Of a stretch of DNA of 64,000 nucleotides, positions 52,701 to 62,178 are shown piece after piece. The translations under genes were made by a program, and so were the position numbers. The first letter of the stretch is position 1. Each line of letters opens with the position of its first letter. The stretch comes from Vibrio nereis NBRC 15637. Lineage in GTDB: Bacteria; Pseudomonadota; Gammaproteobacteria; Enterobacterales; Vibrionaceae. The stretch is taken from assembly GCF_001591105.1 (NCBI RefSeq), contig NZ_BCUD01000001.1:558001-622000 (forward strand), read 5' to 3'. The notes beneath the pieces are model-generated. The model made no database searches. It was not told the origin of the DNA and was given only the letters and a program-made list of their open reading frames with translations.

Positions 52701-54594
52701 AACGATCACGTGCTTCGCGAAGATCGACGGTCTTATCGCTCTTATGAAGCATTGAGAAATCAAGGATCCAGTATATTTGACCATTCGCTTTACGTACTTC
52801 GTATGGAGATTCTCCAATAACGCGTAGACCAAGGTTTTCCAACATTGGCATCACGTCTGATAGATGAATTGGTTCATCACGATGGTACAGTTTTAAACGC
52901 ACCGCTTTTGAATCAGCACCAAGCTCTTGAGGACGGTAGAAAAGCATCCCCAGTTTGTTGTCATCACTAAGCGCTTCTAGACGCTGAATATCATCAACGG
53001 CAGAACCCGGCATGACGTCTTCTTTGTATGAGCGTGGGAAGGCGCGTAGGTATTCTTTTGATAAAGGTAGACCTTTACTTTCACCAAAGTTCGCTACGAT
53101 CGCATCAGACAGGCGATCATCCCAAGTTGAAGATGCTTCCATTAGGTTTTGCTCAATCGTTTTAACGTCTACGTCGATATTGTTGTTATCAACGCGAACA
53201 ATATAGTGTGTTCTAGCTAGTGGACTTTCAGAGAAGTAGGTCGTGAATTCGACTTCTTTATCACAACCAAAGTACTGTTTTAGAATGCGCTGAGTTTGAC
53301 GGCGCAGTTCTGTGTTGTAACGATCTTTTGTTACATACACCATGCAGCTGAAGAAACGGCCAAAAGGATCGCGACGCACAAACAAGCGCAGTAGATCGCG
53401 ATCTTGCATTTGTACGACACCCATACCAACTTCAAGCAATTCTTCTTCGTTCGCTTGAAGCAGCTCATCTCTTGGGTAGTTTTCTAGAATATTGTGCAGG
53501 GCTTTGAAAGAGTATGACCCTTCACGGTAGCCACTTGCCTTCAGAATACGTTCTACTTTTTCGCGGATCAGTGGGATTCCAGCAACACTCTGGTTATAAA
53601 CCGCAGACGTGTACAAGCCTGTAAAACGGTGTTCACCGATGACCTTGCCTTGCTCGTCAAACTTCTTAATACCGATATAGTCAGTGTAAGCTGGGCGATG
53701 AATACGTGAAGGTACGTTACCTTTAGTCATATTCAGTAGGAAAGGCTTTGTCGCTTCCAAACGCGCTGAGTCTGGGAAGTCAGATAACTTCACAGTACGA
53801 ACACGTGACGGCTCTGCAAATAGACCCAAACCTTCACCCGCTGTTGGGCGAAGTTCCGTGTCGCCTTCAACAGACACCAAGTCGTACTCTTTGTAACCCA
53901 TGAAGGTAAAGTTATGATCACCTAACCAACGTAGGAAGTTAAGCACTTCGTCAAAACGATCACGTTCGATCTCGATTTTGCCTTGCAAGGCTTCAACTTG
54001 GTTGGTGACTTCTTCAAGTTTTTTCACCATTGGCTGCCAATCTTTCACAACCAAATCCGTATCTTTCAGAATGCTAAGCAACTCTTCTTTTAGCGAATTC
54101 ATCGCTGCTTTGTCGCTTAAACGATCCACTTCGATATGGAACAGGGATTGAAGTTTACCTTCACCTTGGTTAATGCCAGCAATCTCGCCTTCAGAATTAC
54201 GCGCTATTTGAGTTGGACCATGAAGCATCAAATGCGATGCAAGGTCTAAACGGCTTAGAGCCATCTTGATTGAGTCAACCAGGAACGGACCGTCAGGAAT
54301 GACTATCTCAACAATAGTGTGTGTGGACTGCCAACCTTGACGGCTAACAGTTGGATTAAAGACGCGAACAGAAACTTCATCTGCACTTTTCTCGCTAATA
54401 TGATGCCAAAGGCTGACTACAGCACCATACAGATCAGATTCGTTACGTTCGATTAAGTCGTCTTGAGAGATATTGCTAAATAAATGCTGAGCAAGTTGAG
54501 TGACTAAGGGTTGGTGAGCAAGCTCGAGTTTGTCTTGAATAAGCTTATACACTTTTTCAAGAAGAACCGGCATTAGTGTTTCACGCGCGGTCAT
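49750..54594 (-). CDS. gdhB: NAD-specific glutamate dehydrogenase, large (180 kDa) type
   Basis: A 1,614-residue cytosolic enzyme converting glutamate to 2-oxoglutarate and ammonium with NAD. It belongs to the GDH-180 (BacNAD_GDH) group: a long N-terminal ACT-like regulatory part (1-700), then the catalytic domain with VHLRGGKVARGGLRWSDR, the lysine motif GAKGGFV and the NAD-binding segment GVGDMAGDVFGNGML. The frame could start at a GTG two codons earlier, but the GGAG fits the ATG at 54594. It is monocistronic, with its own terminator. Confidence 0.95.
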   Translation of the reverse strand: MTARETLMPVLLEKVYKLIQDKLELAHQPLVTQLAQHLFSNISQDDLIERNESDLYGAVVSLWHHISEKSADEVSVRVFNPTVSRQGWQSTHTIVEIVIPDGPFLVDSIKMALSRLDLASHLMLHGPTQIARNSEGEIAGINQGEGKLQSLFHIEVDRLSDKAAMNSLKEELLSILKDTDLVVKDWQPMVKKLEEVTNQVEALQGKIEIERDRFDEVLNFLRWLGDHNFTFMGYKEYDLVSVEGDTELRPTAGEGLGLFAEPSRVRTVKLSDFPDSARLEATKPFLLNMTKGNVPSRIHRPAYTDYIGIKKFDEQGKVIGEHRFTGLYTSAVYNQSVAGIPLIREKVERILKASGYREGSYSFKALHNILENYPRDELLQANEEELLEVGMGVVQMQDRDLLRLFVRRDPFGRFFSCMVYVTKDRYNTELRRQTQRILKQYFGCDKEVEFTTYFSESPLARTHYIVRVDNNNIDVDVKTIEQNLMEASSTWDDRLSDAIVANFGESKGLPLSKEYLRAFPRSYKEDVMPGSAVDDIQRLEALSDDNKLGMLFYRPQELGADSKAVRLKLYHRDEPIHLSDVMPMLENLGLRVIGESPYEVRKANGQIYWILDFSMLHKSDKTVDLREARDRFQQAFAAIWAGELDSDGFNRLLLGASLTGREISILRAYARYMRQVGFPFSQQYIEDTLSHYPDLAKGLVELFVKRFDPKFKGSQKGQSDLLKNITEQLDHVESLDDDRIIRRYMEMITATLRTNYYQLDENKQPKPWLSLKLKPSDIPEIPQPVPAFEIFVYAPDIEGVHLRGGKVARGGLRWSDRQEDFRTEVLGLVKAQQVKNTVIVPVGAKGGFVCKRQHTLSGRDEIFAEGKRCYKRFIRALLDVSDNIIEGEVIPPKSVVRHDEDDPYLVVAADKGTATFSDLANSVSEEYNFWLGDAFASGGSNGYDHKAMGITAKGGWESVKRHFREMGINCQTTDFTAIGVGDMAGDVFGNGMLLSKHIRLQAAFNHMHIFIDPNPDSATGWEERNRLFNLPRSSWEDYNPELISQGGGVFSRRAKSIKLTPEIQKMLGTKKASVAPNDLIKMILKMKVDLLWNGGIGTYVKSSNETHTDVGDRANDVLRIDGRDLRAKVVGEGGNLGMTQLGRIEYALTGGRVNTDFVDNVGGVDCSDNEVNIKIFLNGLVANGDLTIKQRNQILESMEDEVGEIVLDDAYCQSESISVTEQQGTSLVKENIRFIHAMEKSGHLDRALEYIPDDETLLEREKQGLALTRPELSVLVAYAKMVLKEDLAQAEIANDEFHANQLVRYFPTELRRNYKQQMVNHPLRVEIIATALANQMVNEMGCNFVTRLQEETGASVIDIANAYTAAREIFSLGQVFEQLRELDNDASTQAQYDMMFHVRRTLRRLSRWLLRNRTGKNSVNALIELYQADVATIKANLDDMLVPSEVEEHNEMAKAWIEQGISAELANYVARLSSLYSVLDISTVSREKGKSIEQSAKLYFNLGDRLSLHWFLKQINNQAVDNNWQALARAAFREDLDWQQRQLTGQVLSCGCAPEDLDVIKALDEWVSANEVSLQRWENILNEFKVGSVHEFAKFSVALRELMLLNLNCSAVES

Positions 54595-54781
54595 ATTCAC
54601 ACTCCACTATTAGAATATTATGTATTTGTAGGGGTTTAGGTAAGCATAGTGCTTAACTGATGTAATGCAGAGCCATTGTAAAAGCTTTATTGATAAATGG
54701 TTAATGCTTTTCATGGCGCGGGAGGTGAAATGTTTGAGAATGTGATTGAGGTTCTATTTAAACTTCTAGAAAATGCCTTTC

Positions 54782-55000
54782 TCACAGAACTTCTAACTTA
54801 ACAAATTTGTTACTTTGGTCAGTTGTTAAGCGAAAACGCCCTTTTACACCCAGTTGACTAAGAAATGGCCTAAATCTGGCCGCAGGCAACTGAAGACGCA
54901 AGCCATTATCTGTAACGACAACAACATTACTTGCAGCTCCTCCGTAGTGAGAAAGAAAGGTGTTGTAAGAGATATTGAGTGAAAAATAGTAATGATTCAT
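54782..55000 (-). CDS. DUF2835 family protein
   Basis: A 72-residue soluble protein. The pattern MNHYYFSLNISYNTFLSHY, LQLPAARFRPFLSQLGVKGRF and a final NKFVKLEVL is the DUF2835 signature (PxNxLRPF, GxxGxF). It has no known function. It sits between pepN and gdhB on the same strand, as in other vibrios, and is probably transcribed alone. Confidence 0.85.
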   Translation of the reverse strand: MNHYYFSLNISYNTFLSHYGGAASNVVVVTDNGLRLQLPAARFRPFLSQLGVKGRFRLTTDQSNKFVKLEVL

Positions 55001-55132
55001 CTGTATTGTTCAAAAATGTAGCGTTTTTAACGACCAGATAAAAATACTGTTTATTTATACAGTTCTTTTATCTTTCAGTATTATATGAGTATTTATACCA
55101 ATTCTGTCCATCAGTTAACCATAGATTTCAGA

Positions 55133-55158
55133 CAAAAAAAAAGCACCCGAAGGTGCTA
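55133..55158 (-). terminator. Terminator of pepN
   Basis: A six-base GC-rich stem (55142-55147 with 55152-55157), loop CGAA, and a run of eight or more U on the minus strand. Confidence 0.88.
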
Positions 55159-55181
55159 TTTTGATTTGAGTTTTAAAGTAA

Positions 55182-57788
55182 TTAAGCTTCGAGTGCTTTG
55201 GTCACTTTCTCAAACAGATCTTTAGCCAAGTTATCCATAGACTTCAGCGCTTCTAGTTCCGCTTTGATCAAGGCCTGACGCTCTTCATCAAATTTACGGA
55301 ATTTCAGCAATGGGTCGATGAGACGCGAAGCGACCTGTGGGTTACTTGTGTTCAGCTCACGCAAAATTTCACCCGCAAACTTGTAACCTTCTCCTGACTT
55401 ACTGTGGAAACGCACAGGGTTCATATTCAGGAATGAGCCAATTAAGCTACGTGTACGGTTCGGGTTCTTCAAGCTGAATGCTTCGTGATCCATCGTTTGC
55501 TTGATCACCTCTAACGCATTCTCTGCTGGGTTTGTACCTTGGAGAGCAAACCACTTGTCCATCACCAGACCATCGTGTTTCCACTTATTGCTGTAGTCAG
55601 ACATTAAAGCTTCTCGACACGGCAACTGAGCACTATTTGCCGCACTCATTGCTGCGATAGTGTCAGTCATATTATTCGCGTTTGCGTACTGCTTCTCTGC
55701 CAATTCATTACCAAGCTCTGTATGGGCAAGGAACGCCAGTGCCGTGTTGCGTAAAGAACGCTTACCAATCGCTGCATGCTCTACCGTGTATTCTGCTTGG
55801 TTTAGGCTATGGTATAACGCGCTCAGTTCATCGCTCAGTGCATTAGCCAGCTGAACTTTGATTGCTTTCAGCACGGTTGCCACAGCATCAACATCAACTT
55901 GCTTGTACCAGCCAGAGACTTCGTTGTGGCTTGGTAGTGCCATCATTTCTGCGATAAAAGCAGGTTCTAGCGTATCTGAAAGTAAAACACCACGGAATGC
56001 ATCGACAACGGCTTCAGGTAGTTCAACCTCACCGCCATTTTGAACAGAAGTAACGTTACTACGGATGTACTTAGCCAGTAGCATTTGACCAGCATCCCAA
56101 CGTGCGAATTCATTACGGGCATTAACCATAAGGAACACAAGCTCTTCATCGCTGTAATCGTATTCTAGGATCACGGGAGCTGAGAATTCACGCAATAATG
56201 AAGGGACAGGCTGCTCGCCCACATTCTCAAACACAAATGTTTGTGTGGCTTGTGTTACATCCAGAACGTTGTGTACCTTCTCGCCGTTACGGCGTAACTC
56301 AATCACATCGCCATTGGCCGCATACAGTTCTACATCGAACGGAATATGCAGAGGCTGTTTATCTGCCTGCTCGTGTGTCGGCTCTGTTGATTGAGAAATC
56401 GTTAGCGCGTAAGTTTTATTGTCCGCGTTGTATTCGCTGGTCACTTTAACCGTTGGTGTACCTGACTGGCTATACCATAAACGGAACTGCTTCAAATCAA
56501 CGCCTGATGCATCTTCCATGGCCGAGACAAAGTCTTCACAAGTAGCCGCCGTACCATCGTGGCGCTCAAAGTACAGTTTCATGCCTTTTTGGAAACCGTC
56601 TTCACCCAGCAAAGTATGCATCATACGGATCACTTCGCTACCCTTTTCGTAAACCGTCAGGGTGTAGAAGTTATTCATTTCGATTACTTTCTCTGGACGG
56701 ATTGGGTGAGACATCGGGCTTGCATCTTCTGCAAACTGTGGACCACGAATAATACGTACATTGTTGATGCGGTTAACAGCTCGTGAACCTAAATCAGAAG
56801 AAAACTCTTGATCGCGGAACACCGTCAAACCTTCTTTAAGGCTTAACTGGAACCAGTCACGACAAGTCACGCGGTTACCCGTCCAGTTATGGAAATATTC
56901 GTGACCAATAACCGCTTCAATCCCCAGATAATCTGTATCGGTTGCTGTTTTCTCATTAGCCAGTACAAACTTAGAGTTAAAGACGTTTAGGCCTTTATTT
57001 TCCATCGCTCCCATGTTGAAGAAATCAACCGCAACAATCATGTAGATGTCTAAGTCATATTCCAGGCCAAAACGCTCTTCATCCCACTTCATTGAGTTGA
57101 TTAGTGAGGTCATGGCATGAGGTGCGCGATCAAGGTTGCCCTTATCGACAAAGATTTCTAGTTCGACATTACGACCAGATTGAGTTACGTAGTTATCACG
57201 CAGTACATCAAAATCACCCGCCACAAGTGCGAATAAATAAGCTGGTTTTGGATGTGGGTCTTGCCATTGAACGAAGTGACGTCCACCTTCAAGGTCGCCT
57301 TGAGCAATACGGTTACCATTACTTAGCAAGTATGGGTATTCCGCTTTATCTGCGATCACTTTCGTTGTGTATTTTGCCAGTACATCTGGGCGGTCCATAT
57401 AGTATGTAATACGACGGAAGCCTTCTGCTTCACATTGAGTACAAAAAGCACCGCCAGATTTGTATAGGCCTTCAAGTGCTGTGTTAGCTTCTGGATCAAT
57501 TTCTGTAACAATGGTCAGTTCAAATTGCGCAGGAAGGTTATGTAGTTCCAACGCACCTTCAATTTCTTGGTACTGATTCCAAACCTCACCATTTACTTCA
57601 ACTTTTACTAGCTTTAAGTTTTCGCCATCAAGCTTTAGCGTTGTTTCATCTTTGAGCTGCTGAACTTGAGAAACAGCGGTCACGATTGTTTCGTTGTCAA
57701 ACAGGTCAAAGGTCAAGTCTAAGTCGGTAATAGCGTGAGATGGTGATTGATAATCTTTGCGATATTTGGCTTGTGGAGTCTGAGCCAT
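55182..57788 (-). CDS. pepN: Aminopeptidase N
   Basis: An 868-residue M1 zinc metallopeptidase (E. coli 870) that trims N-terminal residues from peptides in the cytoplasm. The substrate-binding GAMEN motif and zinc site HEYFH with the later Glu (SLKEGLTVFRDQEF) are present, followed by the helical C-terminal domain. The frame extends 45 codons upstream with an unrelated hydrophobic segment. AAGGAT and homology place the start at the ATG at 57788 (MAQTPQAKYRKDY). Confidence 0.96.
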   Translation of the reverse strand: MAQTPQAKYRKDYQSPSHAITDLDLTFDLFDNETIVTAVSQVQQLKDETTLKLDGENLKLVKVEVNGEVWNQYQEIEGALELHNLPAQFELTIVTEIDPEANTALEGLYKSGGAFCTQCEAEGFRRITYYMDRPDVLAKYTTKVIADKAEYPYLLSNGNRIAQGDLEGGRHFVQWQDPHPKPAYLFALVAGDFDVLRDNYVTQSGRNVELEIFVDKGNLDRAPHAMTSLINSMKWDEERFGLEYDLDIYMIVAVDFFNMGAMENKGLNVFNSKFVLANEKTATDTDYLGIEAVIGHEYFHNWTGNRVTCRDWFQLSLKEGLTVFRDQEFSSDLGSRAVNRINNVRIIRGPQFAEDASPMSHPIRPEKVIEMNNFYTLTVYEKGSEVIRMMHTLLGEDGFQKGMKLYFERHDGTAATCEDFVSAMEDASGVDLKQFRLWYSQSGTPTVKVTSEYNADNKTYALTISQSTEPTHEQADKQPLHIPFDVELYAANGDVIELRRNGEKVHNVLDVTQATQTFVFENVGEQPVPSLLREFSAPVILEYDYSDEELVFLMVNARNEFARWDAGQMLLAKYIRSNVTSVQNGGEVELPEAVVDAFRGVLLSDTLEPAFIAEMMALPSHNEVSGWYKQVDVDAVATVLKAIKVQLANALSDELSALYHSLNQAEYTVEHAAIGKRSLRNTALAFLAHTELGNELAEKQYANANNMTDTIAAMSAANSAQLPCREALMSDYSNKWKHDGLVMDKWFALQGTNPAENALEVIKQTMDHEAFSLKNPNRTRSLIGSFLNMNPVRFHSKSGEGYKFAGEILRELNTSNPQVASRLIDPLLKFRKFDEERQALIKAELEALKSMDNLAKDLFEKVTKALEA

Positions 57789-57958
57789 GTCTAAATCCTT
57801 CTGACTGAATTGTGGAGAGCACACCTTATGCTGAAGCGGATAAGTACGTATCACTTGAGTATTAACGACCGACTTATCCACTAAGAAACAGCATAAAAGC
57901 AAGGAGTAAAGTTGAAACTTCACTCACAAATTGTGTGCTAGCTTACCTCTCTGGGCAG

Positions 57959-57992
57959 AAAAAAACGAGGTATTATCATTAAATACCTCGCA
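57959..57992 (-). terminator. Terminator of the 58078 gene
   Basis: A nine-base perfect stem (57966-57974 with 57982-57990), seven-base loop, and seven U on the minus strand. Confidence 0.85.
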
Positions 57993-58077
57993 TTTTAGCT
58001 AACAATAAATGCAAAAATGAATCATTTGCCTATTAAAGCGTCATGCAGCAAACGAACCACCTTAGTGAGAACCTCTC

Positions 58078-58740
58078 TCATCTAATGCGATTTAGGACGG
58101 CATACATCTCACCTTTTTTCTCACCCAAAGTGAGCGTATCACGATGCAGTGTGTAGCGAGTATCATGCTCGCCATCTTCATACATCAGTACAAGATGGTC
58201 ACCTTCTGTATAGTAAACACCTTGATGGATTGATTCTTCTCCGTCCTCGTTACTTACTCTGAAGGTGAATACAAAATCGGGTTGCAAAAGTAAGTCCATT
58301 CGATGAACTTCGCTGGCTAAAAGATCGTCACCAGCCAAATGCGCACTTGACCATAAACCAGCCAGAGAATTCGACAGTGCTTTAGTAAATGTCACGCCAT
58401 TAATAATGAGCAAATTATGGTTAGCAACATATTGATAAACCTGAGGTTCCGATGTTTCTAAGCCAAGGACTAGAGTATCTTCATTGGCGTTATACAACCC
58501 TTCCCAGTGATCGACAGAATAATCACGCTTCTGGATATCAATAATAAAACTGTAGTTGGAGTTTAAAGACAGTTTTATCGCCAAGAAGTTTTCCTGACTC
58601 TCTTCAGGGTTTGGGTTAATTAAATACCAGTCACCAAGCAAAAATGGATGGTCAAACTGGGATAAATCGGCGTTATCTCTCACCGGGCTGCCCCAGGCAG
58701 AAATGCTAAATATAATGCAGAGTATTCCTATCCATCTCAT
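58078..58740 (-). CDS. Secreted protein of unknown function with an internal domain duplication
   Basis: A 220-residue protein with a Sec signal peptide (cleavage near AWG-S, about residue 18). The mature part is two similar halves of about 95 residues. Each starts with G-x-W (LLGDWYLIN and LAGLWSSAH), then a strand (KLSLNSNYSFIID and DLLLQPDFVFTFR), then a turn (WEGLYNANEDTLVL and HQGVYYTEGDHLVL). This suggests a tandem lipocalin-like or beta-barrel fold. I do not recognise the family. GAGGGG supports this start. It lies between pepN and prc with its own terminator. Confidence 0.75.
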   Translation of the reverse strand: MRWIGILCIIFSISAWGSPVRDNADLSQFDHPFLLGDWYLINPNPEESQENFLAIKLSLNSNYSFIIDIQKRDYSVDHWEGLYNANEDTLVLGLETSEPQVYQYVANHNLLIINGVTFTKALSNSLAGLWSSAHLAGDDLLASEVHRMDLLLQPDFVFTFRVSNEDGEESIHQGVYYTEGDHLVLMYEDGEHDTRYTLHRDTLTLGEKKGEMYAVLNRIR

Positions 58741-58829
58741 ACTTTTGCCCCTCACGCTTTTCTATAAGCATAGGCAGAGCCATTCCATTTGGCGAAATTT
58801 TAGATCTAAATCACATTAATAATCGACAT

Positions 58830-58860
58830 AAAAAAAGCGAGCCGATATAGCTCGCTTTTC
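58830..58860 (-). terminator. Terminator of prc
   Basis: A ten-base perfect stem (58833-58842 with 58850-58859), seven-base loop and a U-run on the minus strand. Confidence 0.9.
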
Positions 58861-58875
58861 AATTTACTGATTTTG

Positions 58876-60870
58876 CTACTTAATCATATCGACCATGATA
58901 GCAACCGACTCGTTCAAATAAGCATCCGGCGCTTCGTAGTCTTTAGGTACATCATCTAAAGACTTAAAGATCTTTTCGCCATTTGCCTTTTGACGCTGAT
59001 TGATACGAGCTAAACGCTCTCTATCGGACTTATCATTTTCGGCCTTGCGAGTTTTCTCGTTAAGAGATAGCTCGTTATCGTCTTTTTCCGCTTTATATCT
59101 TTCAATATCTTCAGCAATTAAACGAAATTCAAGATCGTTAGCGATACGTGCTTGATGCTGTGCTGCTAACTTTGCAATCAACTTTTCGTTACGCTGTAAC
59201 TGTTTGTATTTTGCTCGGTCGATGCTATCCCAAGGTAAAGCATTATCCTCAACACTTTCGCCCGTTTCACTCGGCTCAATAGGTGTTGGGAACGCAATAT
59301 CAGGAGCTACCCCTTTGTTTTGCGTACTGCCACCATTGATACGATAAAACTTCTGGATAGTGTATTGAACGTAACCAAGCGGCTTATCAAACAAATCGTA
59401 AATTTTACTTAGTGTTCTATGCTGCTGGACCGTTCCTTTACCAAAAGAGTTTTCGCCAAGTACAATACCGCGGCCATAGTCTTGCATTGCTGCTGCAAAA
59501 ATCTCTGAAGCTGAGGCACTGTAACGGTTAATTAAAACCGCCAATGGGCCTTCGTAGCTGATTTTGCCGTCTACATCAGCATTCACTTTCACACGGCCAT
59601 AGCTATCTCGGACTTGAACAACTGGACCACTAGTAATGAACAGGCCAGACAGAGCCGTAGCTTCCGTTAATGCACCGCCACCGTTGTTACGCAAATCGAC
59701 AATAATGCCATCAACGTCTTGGTTTTTCAGTTCAGTAATCAGTTTATGCGTATCATTGGAAAGACCGACATAGAAGCTTGGCACTTCCAGTACACCTATC
59801 TTCTTGCCATCTTTTTCAATAACTTCTGATTTCACCGCGCGATCTTCTAAGCGGATCTTATCTCGAACAATCGTGACAACTTCAGCGACACTGTCTTTAC
59901 CTTCTGGTAAAATTTGCAAAAAGACTTTCGTGCCTTTAGGGCCTTTGATCAACTGAACAACATCATCTAAACGCCACCCGATCACATCAACGATCGCTTC
60001 ATCTTCTTGGCCAACACCGATAATACGGTCACCTTCAGATATCTGCTTACTCTTAGACGCTGGTCCACCAGCAACCAAAGAACGAATAACGGTATAGTCA
60101 TCCGTCATTTGCAAGACCGCACCAATTCCTTCTAAAGATAAGTTCATCTCTGTTTGGAACTGATCCGCGCTTCTCGGTGAAAGATAACTGGTATGTGGAT
60201 CAATCTCTCGAGAAAACGCATTCATGTATAACTGGAATGCATCTTCATTGCGAGCCTGGCTCAAACGTTTCAGCGCGTTGTTGTAACGCTTACCTAAAAC
60301 ATCTTTTATCTCATCCCAGTTTTTGCCCGTCATTTTTAGGTTCAACGCGTCATATTTCACACGTTTACGCCATAATTCGTTTAGCTCATCAGTACTTTGA
60401 GGCCATTCAGCTTCACTGCGATCCAGCTCGATAGTCTCGTCTACATCAAAGCTCATTTCTGTATCTAAAATAGAAAGAGCATATTGGAAACGTTCATAAC
60501 GTCGCTTCATTGACAAGTTGTAGATATCAAACGCGATCTGGTTCTTACCCGTTTTCAGCTGATCATCAAGTTTTGTTGACCACTTAGAAAATGAGTCAAT
60601 GTCTTGCTGAGTGAAGATATTGCGGCTGTAATCAAGCAATTCGATGTATCGATCAAACGTTGCTTCAGACAACTTATCATCGAGAGAGAAATGCTTGTAA
60701 TGAGAGGTTCTGAAGAAAGACGTGACACGCTTACTTGCTGTCTCGTGCTGAACTTCTGGAGAAAGTGAAGGTAAGTCTTTAAGACTAATGTTTGCTTCAA
60801 GAGCATGGGCTGAAGAAGCTGCTAGCCATAAGCTAGCAGCAATCAGCGACAATTTTGAACGGCATTTCAT
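58876..60870 (-). CDS. prc: Tail-specific periplasmic protease Prc (Tsp)
   Basis: A 664-residue periplasmic S41 protease with a signal peptide (cleavage AHA-L, residue 23). An N-terminal helical domain (to about 235) precedes a PDZ domain (about 240-330) and the catalytic domain with Ser453 (SASASE), Asp464 and Lys478 (GKGTVQQH), aligned to E. coli Ser452/Lys477. It degrades proteins by their C-terminal tails and controls peptidoglycan hydrolases. It follows proQ by 17 bases, an operon conserved in E. coli. Confidence 0.96.
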   Translation of the reverse strand: MKCRSKLSLIAASLWLAASSAHALEANISLKDLPSLSPEVQHETASKRVTSFFRTSHYKHFSLDDKLSEATFDRYIELLDYSRNIFTQQDIDSFSKWSTKLDDQLKTGKNQIAFDIYNLSMKRRYERFQYALSILDTEMSFDVDETIELDRSEAEWPQSTDELNELWRKRVKYDALNLKMTGKNWDEIKDVLGKRYNNALKRLSQARNEDAFQLYMNAFSREIDPHTSYLSPRSADQFQTEMNLSLEGIGAVLQMTDDYTVIRSLVAGGPASKSKQISEGDRIIGVGQEDEAIVDVIGWRLDDVVQLIKGPKGTKVFLQILPEGKDSVAEVVTIVRDKIRLEDRAVKSEVIEKDGKKIGVLEVPSFYVGLSNDTHKLITELKNQDVDGIIVDLRNNGGGALTEATALSGLFITSGPVVQVRDSYGRVKVNADVDGKISYEGPLAVLINRYSASASEIFAAAMQDYGRGIVLGENSFGKGTVQQHRTLSKIYDLFDKPLGYVQYTIQKFYRINGGSTQNKGVAPDIAFPTPIEPSETGESVEDNALPWDSIDRAKYKQLQRNEKLIAKLAAQHQARIANDLEFRLIAEDIERYKAEKDDNELSLNEKTRKAENDKSDRERLARINQRQKANGEKIFKSLDDVPKDYEAPDAYLNESVAIMVDMIK

Positions 60871-60887
60871 GCGTAGGAGTATCTCCT

Positions 60888-61517
60888 TTAAGCGCGTAGG
60901 TGCTCCGCTTTCACAACCATTTGCAGGCCGTTAGTCAGTTGAACACGCACGTCTTCCTTATTAATTTCAACGATAGTCGCAGCCATGTTTCCTTTGCCCA
61001 TGTTCACGTTTACATCTTTACCAACTGTCATTTCGTCGGCATTCAGTGCACGTGTTTCTACTGGTGCTTTGGCTTTTTGTGCTTTATTTTGTTGTGGGCG
61101 ACGGCCTTGAGGCTTTTTAGCCGCTGGCTTAGCCTTTTGTTTACCTTCTTCGCGCGCTTTTTGAGCTTGCTCTTTACGACGAGCTTGTACTTTCGCTTTG
61201 CTCTCCGCTAGTGCAACTTTCGCGTGCTCTACGTGTTCTTCTTCTAGCTCACCTGCTGGATTACCATCTAGGTCTACACGTACTGCACCCGGCTTAACAC
61301 CGTGCAGGTAGCGCCATGATGATGTGTACTGTCTTAACGCTGCACGAAGCTGTGTTTTACTTACTTTAGGATCATCACTTAGACGTTCCGCAAGATCTTG
61401 AAAGATACCAATTTTAAGTGGTTTTGCTTCACCTTCTAAAGTAAAGCACTTAGGGAAACATTCAGCAATGTATGCGATAACTTCTTTGCTGTTTTTTAAC
61501 TTTTCAGTGTTTTCCAT
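60888..61517 (-). CDS. proQ: RNA chaperone ProQ
   Basis: A 209-residue FinO-domain RNA-binding protein. The FinO domain (residues 1-120; [23 protein letters not shown], then [16 protein letters not shown]) is followed by a Lys/Ala/Gln-rich linker (120-155) and a Tudor-like C-terminal domain (160-209). It binds structured small RNAs and 3-prime ends of mRNAs. The size is slightly below E. coli ProQ (232) because of a shorter linker. It is first in the proQ-prc operon. Confidence 0.96.
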   Translation of the reverse strand: MENTEKLKNSKEVIAYIAECFPKCFTLEGEAKPLKIGIFQDLAERLSDDPKVSKTQLRAALRQYTSSWRYLHGVKPGAVRVDLDGNPAGELEEEHVEHAKVALAESKAKVQARRKEQAQKAREEGKQKAKPAAKKPQGRRPQQNKAQKAKAPVETRALNADEMTVGKDVNVNMGKGNMAATIVEINKEDVRVQLTNGLQMVVKAEHLRA

Positions 61518-61616
61518 GAGGATTCCTGGTTATTGCGGCCTGTCCGCAAGCATCTAAGATAAATATTTCAGGTATTATAGTGACCTGTATACGAAAAACC
61601 ACTCTGAAGAAGCAAT

Positions 61617-62090
61617 TTATGCCTTGATAGCGTGTGAATTAAGCAGCTTTTCCACTTCGCTCATCAAAAAAGTTAATCCTTGCTCATCTATCTCACTAAA
61701 TCTGCCCACTTCTGGACTATCGATGTCTAAAACACCAGCAATTTCACCATTAATCGAAAATGGAAGCACGATTTCTGAATTACTTGCCGCGTCACAAGCA
61801 ATATGCCCTTCAAACTCATGCACATCGTATACGCGCTGAACGCTGTTTGTTGCAACTGCCGTTCCGCACACGCCACGACCGACCGGAATACGCACACAAG
61901 CCGGTTTACCTTGAAACGGACCAAGCACTAACTGTTCTTGTTTCAATAGATAGAAGCCAACCCAATTCAGTCGTTCTAACTCCATATTAAGTAACGCGCT
62001 AAGATTAGAAAGGTTGGCAATCAAATCTGTTTCATCTTCTAAAAGTGCGATAGCTTGTTTCGTTAAGCGTTGGTATTGTTCCAATGTCAT
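61617..62090 (-). CDS. msrC: Free methionine-(R)-sulfoxide reductase (GAF-domain, MsrC)
   Basis: A 157-residue single GAF-domain enzyme reducing free Met-R-sulfoxide. The conserved segments NWVGFYLL, the Cys in GRGVCGTAVA and the ACDAASNSEIVLPF region (key Cys in ACDAAS) match YebR/MsrC, including a third Cys in KPACVRIPVG. It is divergent from the ABC exporter, with 88 bases between starts. It is next to proQ, as in many gammaproteobacteria. Confidence 0.92.
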   Translation of the reverse strand: MTLEQYQRLTKQAIALLEDETDLIANLSNLSALLNMELERLNWVGFYLLKQEQLVLGPFQGKPACVRIPVGRGVCGTAVATNSVQRVYDVHEFEGHIACDAASNSEIVLPFSINGEIAGVLDIDSPEVGRFSEIDEQGLTFLMSEVEKLLNSHAIKA

Positions 62091-62178
62091 TGACTACTGT
62101 TCCATTTTTTAATATCGAGACTTCCCAAGTCAATTTGCGTACAATCGACTTAATAACCAAATAGGAATCATTCTCATA

